From Dipylidium caninum (Eukaryota > Platyhelminthes > Cestoda > Cyclophyllidea > Dipylidiidae), in the NCBI GenBank assembly GCA_017562135.1, contig QEYB01001019.1, forward strand, positions 62,001 through 126,000: DNA of 64,000 bases. Reading direction: 5' to 3'. The translations under genes and the position numbers were made by a program. Shown here piece after piece: positions 1-11,797 of this stretch (the stretch's first letter is position 1; each line of letters opens with the position of its first letter). Under the pieces are notes generated by a model that saw only the letters and a list, made by a program, of their open reading frames with translations, did no database searches and was not told where the DNA came from.

Positions 1-3000
1 ACTTACTCTTGCCTGCGAGTGACAGCCAGCAGGCAGATGGTGCATTCACAACTCCGGCAAGGCAATTTCTGGCGACATTCGTGTCAGTGTAGGACCTCGA
101 CGACACACGCCATCAACAGCTTGGCCGACATGCATTGTGCACGTCGGACCAATGAACCAACCAATCTACGACTGGTGAACCAGCACAAACTTAGCGTGTG
201 CAACTCGATCACTGCTGAGGCGGGAAGCGGTCCGGTTCGACAAGCAGAGAGTGACGTGGATAAATGTAATGCCAGGCCTTCTACACCCCTCGGACGACAC
301 GTCCAACCACGCAATCGAGCCTCACCTGACGATTTGAACGGAGCAGTTGAGCGCGGTCGACAGATGGCACGGACATCGAGCATGCCACGTCACCGGCACC
401 GGACACAACACCTTCAATGCATCCTCCCACTTCACTGGAGGCCAAAAACAACCAATAAATTTGTTTAATAACGTCGTTCACTGCACAGGAAAAACAACAT
501 GCTTACCAATTGCTCAAACGCACATTATTGGAATATTTCCGGCCGACCTGTGGACTACTTCCTCGACGCCGCGTTCCTCGGGGCGTTGGTGCCTAGTGTC
601 CGCGCAAGTAAATATTTGCTTCAGCCCCGGAAGTGAATCAACACTTCAGTCAGTCAGTCAGCATCCACACCGGGCTGCAGTGAGTTACCTCGTCTAAACC
701 CACGTCGCCTCGCAGTGCGGGCGGACATGTGGCGGTGTGTGAGACCGCGGTGCTCTCTCTCTGCGCTCCGGCAGCCATGTCTTACACGACCATCTCAAAA
801 GGCACTTTCGCCCACCCAATGAAACGAGTGTGCACGTCGGCAGGAGAGTCCGGTGCGGTAGGACGGACTCAAGACACGGCCGCAACGCCTACCTATATTC
901 TATCTAATCTCAGGAACCTCGGAGGCGAGGAGTGCAGTGCATTGGTTTTCAGGGCCCATTGGGAGCACTTTGCAGAATTGAAAGTCAGAAGGCGAGGTGG
1001 GGGATCACGACACCAGCGTGGCCATTGTGCATTAAAGGGAATCATTGGAAGAGCGACAGACCTCGCGACAAGGAGTCGAGCTGACGAGCCCCAACTTACA
1101 CTCTTTTCGTCCAGTGGGCGACTCACACACACGCATCAGCGATAGCAGAAGCAGCAGAGGAGGCCTCAGGAAGTCGGATGTGCCGACGGACAATAGGCAT
1201 CACAGTCTCATTCAGCGAATCGCATGCTTTCCTCCTACCTGCGAGTGCTTCCCTAAGCAGTGGCATTACACTTACGCTGGTCGTACACCGTAGTCGACAC
1301 TCTCGACGCCTTCCCGTTCTGCCAAGAGCTGACAGCAGCCACCACAAGCACAGACACATTCTACACCTTCGCCCAGGAAACGTCACCAGTGAATAAACTA
1401 ACTCGCCCTTCTTCATCAAGCCCATCAAGGCTACTCGCCTCGCAAGTACTGCCGCATTCCCAACAAAGAGCCGCCTCTCCCGCCACGCACTTCACACTTG
1501 CTTAGCATGAATCGCACAGGCCAAAGTAACGTAATGACATTGACGACAGCAACTCTTCCTACTGACACGTGTGAACATTTGCCCCATAGGAAAAGACCGC
1601 CTTTCTCTCGGTGTCCTCACCTATTTACCGAGACGTCAGCCATGCACGGCTCTAGCGGGTGGAGAATCTCGACTAAAGCACGTGTCGATCGGTGGCCGGA
1701 CAATTCTCGGCGTATGCTCGCCTTAACTCCACCTGCCAATTCCCTCAGAGATCCTTGCAACAGCCTTCCGCCTTGGAAGACAGCTTACTCTCATTAGGGC
1801 GGCGAATGCCAGGTCGCCGTGGGTCGTCGGTGCGACCACCAAGTCGGAGAGAGACTCGAGGGCGAAGCGTCGTGATACCTCACTTGCATGTTCCACCAAC
1901 ATCGTCCCGCTATTTGCCAAAAGTCATGGAGCCACTTTGCCAATCTTGTCGTCCACCAAGCCCTGGTTCGCACACGAGGTTGTCGGAGTGGTGGAAGGGA
2001 GGAGAAGGTGTCATACCAGACAACACACATCATCTTCTGGCATTACTCGACCGAGGCGCATTTCTACTCCTCGCTGATGCCGGCGGGTCATCACCAGACA
2101 CTTCGTGAGTGACACGCGCTTCGTGGTTGCGCCTCACGACACAGGCAAATAAGTCGCGTCGGTTGAGCTGTTCCTCCACATCGCCTTCCACAGCGCACTA
2201 ACTCGGGCGTTTCTGGCCCCCTGCCTCAGTGACAGCTGACACCAAGTACTGCATATGGCCAGGGTGACATTAGAGCAGTTGTGATGGGCAACTTCTATCC
2301 ACCAAACGTTAACGACTATGCTGCAATACCGCTCTCTCGACTTCATCCACAAGAACGCCTCCCAGACGCCTAGCCAAAGCTCGCCTCAGGGAGTATCCCA
2401 GTGTGAACAGCCTTTGGCCGCCTAAAAGCATTCCGCCAGTGGGTGAGCAAACCACGGAGATGAAGGAGGTAGACGACGCACACGCAAGCTAGCCAGATAA
2501 GGGCAGTACGAGGAATAGAGACGGCGCACCACTTCCAGTGTTGACTTCACGACAGATCACAGTGGCGAGGAAGCAAATAACGCTTCTTCTGAAGCATCAC
2601 TTCTCGACTTGATGCAACGCTTCCACCGTCACCGCCACCGCTCCTCTCGCATCTTCCATCAGCAGCGGCGTAGGAGGTTCACACTTAACATCACCCCACT
2701 CCTCACTTTGCAACCTCGAAGTGGCAGCTCTCCCTTGGCCTCTAACGAAGCCCCTCGATTGACAACAGCCACCCAAATGATGTCCAGTAGCTTGAAAGCA
2801 GGATCCCCACTGACTCGCCCCTGCCGTCCTCTCATTTCCCAGCTTCTCGGTGAAGTCACTCTCACTGTCGCGACGCGGATAAGACATCCCACATTGCCCC
2901 CCACCCCCCACCCCCCACTTACTATCTCACACGACCAGAAATCCCATTAGATCAACTATTCCCACCAGTCCACTGGTCGCAATAATATGCAACTGTCCCA

Positions 3001-6000
3001 GCCCACACTCCACATTTCTCTCAACATTACGCAACACGCAGGCGCCAATGCCCACTGCTACCTTGAATGCAGACGCAAACAGATGCCCCGAATCATTTCG
3101 ATATGTCCACGACTCCGCCACCGAATATACGGCTGAGGCAGCATAATAACCTCCTCCCTGCCCTGACACCATTCAGCGCGCAATAAATATGCCTGTCAAG
3201 CATAAGGAGAAAAGTTTTTCTCATGACACCCTCTTCCATCCTCCACACTTCGCAAAAACCAGTGCTCAGACCTCCAAATTGACAATATCACCGACATGAT
3301 GGTCTCGTCCAAGACGATTTACTGCGATCTACCAATAAACACATCCCCCACACCCACACCTTGACCCCAACAGGCGCTATTTGCACCCGCATTTCATTAG
3401 TTCCACCTCCTCTCCCATCTTCCTACCTACTACGGCTTATCTGCCAAACTCCCCATTCACTTAGCCCCGACAGCCAACAACAAAACAACTCCGCAACTGA
3501 CCGACCTCACCGCCTATCAAGTCTCCGTCAACTGCACAAATGAGTCTACTCTTGACGTCTCTCCCGCCTAAGCTCCCGCAGTGACCGCAAAACAACGCAA
3601 GAGTCAAATACATCTCATATCCATTTCGTGCTGCCGACTTCTACACACCTATGAAGATGTGCACTTTACTTTGTTGCAATACCAACCAACCACCTTTGTG
3701 TCCTCAACCGAACAAAATTCACCTGTCCACTAGACAGCCGTTGCACAAATTAGTCTACCCATCACTAAATCACTCTCATACAACTTCCTCTCTTTTGTCA
3801 CCAGACAGCATAACACTTCCTCCGATTCCTCCTCGTCGTATCCACCTTCAACCCATCCACCAATACAACCACCTCTCAGTCACCCTCATTACCACCTCCC
3901 TCTAACCGCACACATATATTCGTTACCCTGGAGTGGACGAAAACACACATCAACCTACCGAAATTGCACATCTTCTTAAGTCAACTGCTTTTGGCAACTC
4001 CATCAACCGTGGTCGCCAGTGGTGCCAGTTGTTCGGCGAAACACACTAACCCAGTGCTCCGGCAAAACTACATCACTTGAACAATAATAATGCCTAAACA
4101 ACCTCAGTCAGGTTCGTCAGTCGGCCCAAAGAGCCCTTAACCACTTACACAAATGCCTCCACGATCTCTTTCGAAATACTGGTACATTTCGGGCGACGTC
4201 GCCCCATACCCTTATTCCCCTTCCCAGTGCGGGTCGTGTCGCCAACGATATTCGCTGCACGATATTCGAGATGAAACCACGCACAAACCCACTATTCATC
4301 TCCTACCAGTACTCATCGACTGCGGCACACACACAAACACTACCCCGCAGGTTTCCACAAATCTCCACGTTCGACTTCGCTGACCCCACTTGATATCCAC
4401 TTCTCGCTCACACACATCCACCTACAGGAATTCTAGTGGGCAATATACCCACCCTCCAATCCCCAATCTCCATCTTCAAGATGTCTCCATCTACTCACTA
4501 CAACTGACAATCACTCTGATCACTGAAAAATACACAATGCAAAAATCCGTCACACCGTCCAAAGTAATCCTCAGTTGACTTGCAGTTTGGCTAATCAAAA
4601 GACAATTGCAGCCGCTTGATTTGTTTATAAATGATCAAAATTAAAGTACAAACTCTACCAGTAAATTTCATGCCAAAGTGACCAGCTCACAAATGAATCC
4701 TACGCTTTTTCACTGTGCACAACTCCCTAACCTTAAACTACAGCAATAAATGTGGCCAAAATATGGTCACCATAATGCAAGTGCATAAGTAGGTACGACA
4801 ATAAGACATACTCAACTATCAGACGCTTTTGAAGCTTCCAGCCAACTAGAAGAAGCGGCAACGCTTTCGCACCCTGATGCCCGTTGCATTCTTTGGCCTC
4901 GCCCAACTCATCTCCTCCGTATATAGTCCTCGTGCATTCTACCACGTTCTTCAACACAGGTAACGAAGAAGGACGTCTGCAATCGGGCTACTCACGAACA
5001 TTCATACACTGCAAACCAAACTCACAACCACGCGAGAGCGACAACAAGAAATATGCAGCTAATCGAGGAGGAGGGAAGGAAGAAAGTATCGCTGAATTCG
5101 ATTTCCCATAATCAAAGCGAATATCAGCCAAGATGGTTGTCGCGAAAAGCAGACTGTCACAGGAGAGCTGCAGAGCAATCCACACGGAAGCACACACGCC
5201 CATCAACCAACCACCATTCACCGTCCACCGACATCTCATTTCGAGTCTTGTGGTAGAATAAAAACGGCAATTCAAAGTCATGTTGGAGGCGAGGTAGTGT
5301 TCTCCGCATTCACAAAGGTAAAAGGCAAAAAAGGTGGCTCGTCCGCAGGGGAGGTTTTGTTCATAGTGAAATCGCTGAACACATCAATTCATTCGTGTTA
5401 GCAAATTGTGGTCATGACTAGCACTATATAAGTATAGCTCTCAATGACAAACATACTTTTCGCCAACGCGTGATATTACGCAACAGCGTTTAAGAATTCA
5501 CCACATAGCAGGACTAACATAGGCATGTGCAAACTTAAGTCAATGGTAATTAATTTGCATTCCAAACATGCGAAATGAGATCTCCACTATCGGTTACATC
5601 TACACGGTTGTTAGATTCAGTTTTCAGCCTACAGAGACGGTGCAATAGGTGCGAAAATCAACTCGCCGAACTGTGGCATTCAGCAGTGTCTGTTAATATC
5701 ACCAGAAATAATAAAAACACGCATTCGCCTCTGTGACTGCCTGCCAAGCCACGGATCGCTTCTAAGTAAACACGATATCCTTGTGACCGCAGCACCGATC
5801 TCTTCTTTGCGCATTAATCAGTGTGATTAACCTGCAAATGTGTGCGGTCGAAGGCATTCAGACCGAAAGTACTCACGGAATTCCGTCACCCGTAGGGCTG
5901 CTAAACGGCTTTCACGACTCCGAGCGTGCGCTGCAATGCCAACAAGCTCCTTGCCATCATACCTTCTCGTTCTCTCAAGTAGTTGTAGCTTTCAGGACGC

Positions 6001-6340
6001 ACTCAGGTAATAAGATGAACTCTTTTGGAAGGACACATTGCTCTCGCCACTTTTCTTGTGACTCTCGTTGCCATCGCAGACAAATCAAAATGCAGAAAGA
6101 ACACATAAAACAAATAATTTGGAAAATTTCTGCCACAACACGTTTGTCTTTTGGTAAGCGCCTTCCAATTCGCAAATGCACGTACCACAATCTTATAATT
6201 AGATCTCAGTCTTATACCAAAATTGTATAAGCATGAGACTGACTTTGCCAAACTCAAGTCTACAGCAATTCATGTTCCGACGTAGAAAGTGCGCATGACT
6301 TCAGGTAACGAGCGAAATAAAATTGTTCAAATGGTTCACA
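1..6340. other. Intergenic outer left arm
   Basis: No gene recognised. Short open frames here are not preserved in the mirror copy or lack family resemblance. The left-specific insertion at about 2,135-2,480 includes a 168-bp block related to one in the other arm (listed separately). The stretch 3,200-4,600 is pyrimidine-rich on the plus strand with few stops, giving chance open frames. Confidence 0.6.
2205..2372 (+). repeat. Dispersed repeat block, left copy
   Basis: This block resembles the minus strand of 23,745-23,905. The clearest shared part is the end reading 'gcctcccagacgcc', preceded by roughly 100 alignable bases at lower identity. The two copies do not occupy mirror positions: this one is outside the arm anchor near 2,609, whereas the right copy is inside the matching anchor near 24,560. 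That suggests an independently placed or moved element. Its class is unknown; no terminal repeats or coding domain were recognised. Confidence 0.5.
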
Positions 6341-6404
6341 CGCCGACCTTGGAGTAGAGGTCGACGTCGTCGCAACATTCAAATTGGCGATTGGTGGGTT
6401 CTGC

Positions 6405-7317
6405 ATGGGCTCCTACAACAGTGCCGAGTCTGTTTTCCTCGTACATCAAAAAGAGGGTTCACCAGCTGCCAACCATTGGCATAATCTGTGGTTCCGGTCT
6501 CGGAACGCTGGCTGAGGCTGTGACCAAAGCACTGTTATCAAGTACGAGGATATTAAAGAATTTCCGAAGAGCACCGTTGTTGGCCATGCTGGCAACTTCG
6601 TCTTTGGCAAGCTTGGTGGGAAAAACGTTGCTGTCATGCAAGGCCGCTTCCATCCCTACGAGGGCTATGAAATGTCACAGGTAAATTGACGAGTAAAGTG
6701 TTCTCAGGTTTCAGGTCACCCTGCCCGTTCGAGTCATGAAACTCCTCGGTGTGGAGACTCTCATTGTGACCAATGCTGCCGGTGGACTAAACCCCGACTA
6801 CAACGTGGGAGACATAATGATCATTAAGGATCACATTGGCTTGCCTAATATTGCAGGCATGAACCCACTCGTGGGACCGAATGACGACAAGGTAAGTGGA
6901 ACACATTGAGGCACCTTCACACTCTCCAGGTTCGGTCCCCGTTTCCCCGCAGTAACGAACATTTACACGAAGGAGTATCGCGAGTTGGCAAAGGCACTGG
7001 CCGCGGAAATGAATATTGGTGAAATCATGAAAGAAGGGGTTTACGTTACTCAGATGGGGCCTTCATATGAGACACCAGCTGAGGCGCGTTTTCTCTGCAT
7101 TATCGGCGCAGATGCCGTCGGAATGAGCACCTCACACGAAACAACAGTTGCAAAGCACGCGGGAATGAAGGTCTTTGCCATGTCACTCATCACCAACAAG
7201 GTAGTAATGGATCTGGACAGTGAGACGGTATGCAATCATGAGGAAGTCCTCGAAACCAGTGCACGACGGGCAGAAACCATGAAGACCTTTGTGACAAAGT
7301 TGGTGGAGAGAATGTAG
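6405..7317 (+). pseudogene. Purine nucleoside phosphorylase copy A, frame-broken
   Basis: PNP releases the base from inosine or guanosine with phosphate (purine salvage, cytosolic). By homology with intact copy D the exons are 6405-6680, 6715-6891 and 6930-7317. Exon 1 has one extra base near 6432-6440 and one missing base near 6524, so the stretch between is out of frame and meets a TGA at 6513-6515. Exon 2 has one extra G at its 3' splice junction (6890-6891), so splicing at the consensus GT shifts exon 3. Exon 3 itself is open and keeps the active-site GPSYET, SLITNK and NHEE motifs, ending in TAG. The polyadenylation signal at 7372 is intact. Three indels in 840 coding bases favour a young pseudogene. 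Sequencing or assembly indel error is the main alternative, because the substitutions look mild. Confidence 0.85.
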
Positions 7318-7371
7318 TGGAGAGCACGCTCTGGGGCATTGTTTGTACCAGTCTCTAACTAGGGATGTTGC

Positions 7372-7377
7372 AATAAA
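7372..7377 (+). promoter_or_regulatory. AATAAA polyadenylation signal, PNP A
   Basis: Canonical hexamer 55 nt after the PNP A stop. The same position in mirror copy D reads AACAAA. Confidence 0.6.
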
Positions 7378-8886
7378 TCTGTGTGCTGGCATTAGTCTAT
7401 CTTTAAGCCATCACCACGCAGAAGAATGGCACCCATCTGTTGCTGAGGCTTGGATATGGGGCACTGCGGGCACCTTCAGCGTCGACTGTCTTGCGTGGGT
7501 AATTGCAGGTCTTCATTCGTCAGCTGGGGTGGACGTGCGTGTGACGTTGGTGAGATGTTGGCAGTCATATCAACAGTACCGAGGTCGAAGACGAGGAGGT
7601 GAACGTGGATGTGGAGTTGGTGGGAAAGGGGGGAAAGAAAGGAGAGGAGAGGGGAAGCGAAGAGGAGGGAAGCTTCAGTCAGGCAATTCCACGTGTCCAC
7701 GAAGGGTGGTCAAGTGCCTGCCAGCCAACGAAAATGTGGCAGAAATACTCCGCATCGCGTAAGCTATGCCGCCGCCGCAGTGTTTGTCCACCGCTTCCTC
7801 TGCCAACACACTCGTATCAACCACTTCTAAATGAATTTCCTTGCAAATTTTGGTGCATTGTTTGAGACTATGCGCAGAACACCAGGTGTTGTCCTACGTG
7901 GCTGCACAAAAGCGCAAAATTATACTTGACTTCCACACAATCATGACGCGAAATCTGGCGAACATGGACGCAATCTTTGGCCGCTACAAAAATACTGCGC
8001 AATGGCGCCGCAGAGACAGAGGCAGCCAGGTGCACCAAACTTAGACTGCGAAGTGGAAGTTAGCCGCCTCCACAAACCATAGAGGAGCCTCCTCAGAGAG
8101 AATGCTCACGTCGTTTCTCCTCAACGCTGTGTGTGCGGGTGTCGACCCTCCTGACGCTATTCCCACTGTCGCCCTCTCAAGCACACGCATGAGCGTAGGC
8201 ACTTTCATAATCAACGCCACGTAACTTGATGTTCGAAACACGCCGGTGCAGGTTCGCACGACATACGCAGCCATGGCCACTGCGCACCTCGACTCCCCTC
8301 CTTCTAACGCAAGTGACACGGTGGAAGGCATGGCCAAGAATGAGGAACTCAACAGTATGGGAAGCAAATGATGAAGTCGTGGTGGAAAAAAAAGACGGGA
8401 AAGGAGGAGAAGAAGAAGAAGTGGGAAGAAAGGCGAAGGAGCGAGTTAGGTGGGAGACACCGCCGCTGTTGCAATCTCGCAAAGCAAAGACATTAACCCC
8501 GTCACTCCGATCACAGCAGCCTGACGCAATCCGTGACCGTGACAGCGTTCACAGGCCCCCGTGCTCCACACCCACTTATAATGTCACTTTGGACGCGAAA
8601 GGGTGTGAGGGTTGGTAGAATGCGAGCAAATTAGAGGAGGCGTGCATTGGGCCATGTCATAAGGACGTGGCAGGCATAACTCTGCAATGTCTTACTCAAC
8701 GAAGAGTCGGACAGTGGACATGGGCTCGCGATAAGCACTCGGACGAAAGGCGAAGGCACTGCCTCCATCCTGCCAGTCACAGGCAAAAGCGCGAGACATG
8801 GGGACAGACAAAAATCACATGACTCAACTCTCTACGAAAGACTGGATTGGCGAGAATGGGAGGAAGCTGAGATTGTGGACGGCAAG

Positions 8887-8916
8887 AGAGGAGAGGAGAG
8901 GAGAGGAGAGGAGAGG
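8887..8916 (+). repeat. (GGAGA)n microsatellite
   Basis: About six perfect GGAGA units. The mirror region of the other arm (around 17.5 kb) does not carry an equivalent long run. Confidence 0.85.
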
Positions 8917-9621
8917 GGCAGACCCGTCTGTCGGCAATCGTTGAATGGAGGAGGCAGGTACATCCAAGTTGGAGAGGCAGACTGGAGCGAATGTGAGGTG
9001 GCCACACCGCCGAGACCAAGTGCACCACGTCCGACTGGACTGGAGGGCGCGTGCATAGCGGGTCCTAGGCGCGACGTCTGCTTCACCCAACAGTATTTTC
9101 CCCTACTGAAAAGCTCGTTCCCCTTCAGCAGGTTGCAGCACACTTCGCGTCAAGGGAGTCTATTGAAATACATCCCTCCTGGCCTGCTTCCACAATCACA
9201 CTCACACAACCGGACAACGTTGGCAACACCGAGAATGCGGTAAATCATTTGTTCTGGGGAAGCGCGTCACACAGGCGGACAAACATGGGCGGGCAACAGG
9301 CACGTTGGCGGCAGTGCTTTATGCGGTGGCAAAAGCTCCCGGAACCAATGAGAAGCAGAGATTCCACGGTCACTGTCTGCTACTGACTCGGAACGGTGGG
9401 AGTGTCCTTCACTCGCCAATCTGACAATTCGGTGACGCACACTCGCCCCCATGTCGAAGGGCTTTGTGTCGTTCGGTGTTCAAAACCATCAAATATATGA
9501 ACAGTAAGTGGGCTCCCTCGTTGGGTACTGTTTCATGCCAATGCTCACCTCATAGGTGGTGATTTTCATGTAATCACAGAATGTAAGGTTGGCGTCTGCA
9601 TCTACACCGACGCTGACGATG

Positions 9622-9675
9622 TCGTCGAGGTCGAGGTCCAGGTCGAGGTCAAGGTTGAGGGTGAGGTCGAGGTGG
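9622..9675 (+). repeat. Imperfect GAGGTC hexamer repeat, left arm
   Basis: Degenerate GAGGTC units with interruptions. The mirrored tract at 16,716-16,757 has a different unit count and different interruptions, so the two have evolved separately. Confidence 0.75.
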
Positions 9676-10682
9676 TCTGCGAACGCCATTGGCACCGGCG
9701 GGACACACTGTGAATGGGAGTGATTAAGGGGGGAGGAGAGGAGAGTGTCGAGAGTGGAAGCTTGTTGAGCCGGTTAGACACACAACTTCGCGGTGCCAAG
9801 ACGAGTTTCGACAAGTCGTGTATATACTGTCTTCCATCAGATGCCACTTTTTCACTGGTGGACATTTCAGTACACCGTATTTTATCGCACACGCTAGCGC
9901 GCTGTTTACAACGCCACCGTCATCACCACCGACAGACCTGCGTCGTAACCGACAACACATCACTCGCGTAGAGGAGAAAAACACTTCCTCCGTCTGCCCT
10001 GCGAGCGAGGCTTGTGCAGAGCGGTGAGGCCTCTCACGCTTCCACTCGAGTGTGCGTGTGTGTGGCTGAAGAGCGCATCCGAAGGGCCCTTTGTTCAACC
10101 GAGTTTCCATAACACTGTGCCCCACACAAACCCATGTGTCCACTTCGAGGCCTCTGTCTAAAGAGAGCACCGCAGAGCACGAGAGCACGTATTCGCACCA
10201 CACGCCTGTGGACTAAGCTCGCGAGGGCGTCAACACGTCAGCAAGTCGCCTCGACACGATGACATGAGGCGGTGCCGCACTCCTGCCTCCTCTTCTCCTA
10301 TCCTCGCAACCGCACTCATTCCTCCTCTCTCCTTTGCCTTTCCGTCTGCCTTGCGGTGTCGCCTCTGATGCAAAGTCGGAAGCTGAATGCTCATCACCTG
10401 ACACGCATGCAACGCAGAGCGGAGTGAGTGACGACACGAGGGTGTGTCAACGACGTGCCAGGCGCTCATCCACTCGACGGAGAGTGGTGCTGCCCACGGT
10501 TTCGCCTGCCACCGAGGCTGTGTGAACCGGTTGCAGCCTTCACCTCGTGGTCATCGTCGTCGCGGTCTCCACCTCTTGCGCCATCCACTCACCTCCACCC
10601 AGTCGGGCACTCCATCTGGCGCAACTGGCGTGTGGTCTGTCGCTCTACCGCCGCCACGCGCGCACCACGCCGATTGCAGTAT

Positions 10683-10722
<40 letters not shown>

Positions 10723-10723
10723 C
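10683..10723 (+). repeat. (CAACAG)n repeat upstream of PNP B
   Basis: Hexamer array of about six units ending roughly 80 nt before the PNP B start codon, thus probably in the promoter or 5' leader. PNP C has the mirror array with one more unit. It is not in frame with the PNP coding region, so it is not a polyglutamine tract of that protein. Confidence 0.85.
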
Positions 10724-10804
10724 GCCACCGCTGCGACTGGCGGTGGCGTGGAGGAGGGCGACAAAAGTGCGCGTGTGCAGGGCGTGTGACCAGTTGGCTG
10801 CCAC

Positions 10805-11795
10805 ATGGGCTCCTACGAAGACGCGAAGGCTGTCGCTGACTACATCAAGTCGAGGGTGCGCGAGACCCCACAGGTTGGCATCATCTGCGGCTCCGGACTG
10901 GGCACTCTGGCCGACGTCGTGGTCGAGCCAGTTATCGTGAAGTACTCGCAGATCAAACAGTTCCCCAAGAGCACCGTGGTCGGTCATGCCGGCAACTTCG
11001 TGTTGGGCAAACTGGGCGACAAGCGCGTCATCGTCATGCAGGGCCGCTTCCACCCCTACGAGGGCTACCGCATGCCACAGGTAAGACGAGACCCAAGTGC
11101 AGACATGCGTCTCAGGTCACGCTTCCGGTGAGGGTGATGCGACTGCTCGGAGTGGACACCCTCATTGTCACCAACGCCGCGGGTGGCCTCAACCCCGACT
11201 ACAAGGTGGGCGATCTCATGATCATCAAGGACCACATCAGCCTGTTGGCCCTGACGGGTCTCAACCCACTCGTCGGGCCGAATGATGACCGGTGAGATGT
11301 CCAACTTCTCGCCTACCTCGTCCGCTCCTCTGTTTCGTCTAACTTCTCGCCTCTCCTCCTCGCCTCCTCGTCCTCTCTCTCCTCGTTCTCCTCGTCCTCG
11401 TCGCCAGCTTCGGACCGCGTTTTCCACACCTCAACGATATCTACACACGCGAGCTGCGTAACCTGGCCAAGACGGTGGCGAAGGAGTTGGGCATCGAGGA
11501 CATCGTGCGAGAGGGCGTCTACCTGGCCGAGATGGGACCCACCTACGAGACGATTGCTGAGTCGCGTTTCGTCAGGTTGATTGGCGCCGATGCGGTGGGA
11601 ATGAGCACGGCCCACGAGACCATTGTGGCCAAACATGCTGGTATGAAAGTCTTCGCCGTCTCCCTCATCACCAACAAGATAGATTTGGATGAGAACAGTG
11701 AAGCAGTCTGTACACACGAGGAGGTCCTCCAAACCAGTGCAATGCGTGCCGAGGTTATGAAGTCTTTCGTCACCAGACTCCTCCAACTGATGTGA
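10805..11795 (+). CDS. PNP: Purine nucleoside phosphorylase copy B, intact
   Basis: Cytosolic purine salvage enzyme converting inosine/guanosine plus phosphate to base plus ribose-1-phosphate. Exons are 10805-11080, 11116-11291 and 11408-11795, giving 279 residues, close to the roughly 289 of human PNP. Visible features are the phosphate loop GSGLG (29-33), GHAG with H61, [10 protein letters not shown] with R81/H83/Y85, TNAAGG (111-116), GPTYET with Y197/E198, GADAVGMST with M216/S217, SLITNK with N240, and H254. These align with human S33, H64, R84, H86, Y88, N115, F200, E201, M219, N243 and H257. Tyrosine in place of human F200 is shared by most copies here. Introns are 35 nt and 116 nt, the second pyrimidine-rich. 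The start was chosen from alignment with the paralogs. Its encoded exons 1 and 3 equal those of copy C, implying recent sequence exchange. Confidence 0.96.
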
Positions 11796-11797
11796 AC

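Larger units (their letters stand above)
7400..10660. other. Intergenic, between PNP A and B (left arm)
   Basis: No gene seen. It holds a GGAGA repeat at 8,887-8,916 and a GAGGTC-type repeat at about 9,622-9,675. The purine-rich tracts create overlapping chance open frames on both strands. The mirror is 15.7-19.1 kb. Confidence 0.6.
1..11797 (+). repeat. Left arm of giant inverted repeat
   Basis: This arm is the reverse complement of 14,549-26,855. Matching points read by eye include position 1 with about 26,855, the PNP A start (6405) with the PNP D start (20,111), and the PNP B stop (11,795) with the PNP C stop (14,550). The repeat reaches the window edge, so the true arm is longer. In the outermost 60 bases about one base in ten differs. 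The innermost 1.2 kb around PNP B/C is almost identical, and similarity ends inside the B/C stop codon. Arm lengths differ through indels, for example around 2.1-3.1 kb. Apart from the two PNP loci I see no convincing gene in this arm. Confidence 0.93.

Noticed and set aside
4884..5111. Open frame similar in both arms (mirror 21,152-21,619)
   Set aside because: Similarity follows from the arm duplication itself. The left copy ends early and shifts frame, so the frame is not being maintained.
10428..10940. 170-codon Gln-rich frame with the CAACAG array (and mirror 15,446-15,967)
   Set aside because: It overlaps the PNP start in another frame. The Gln run is only the repeat, and unit number differs between arms without selection on the frame.
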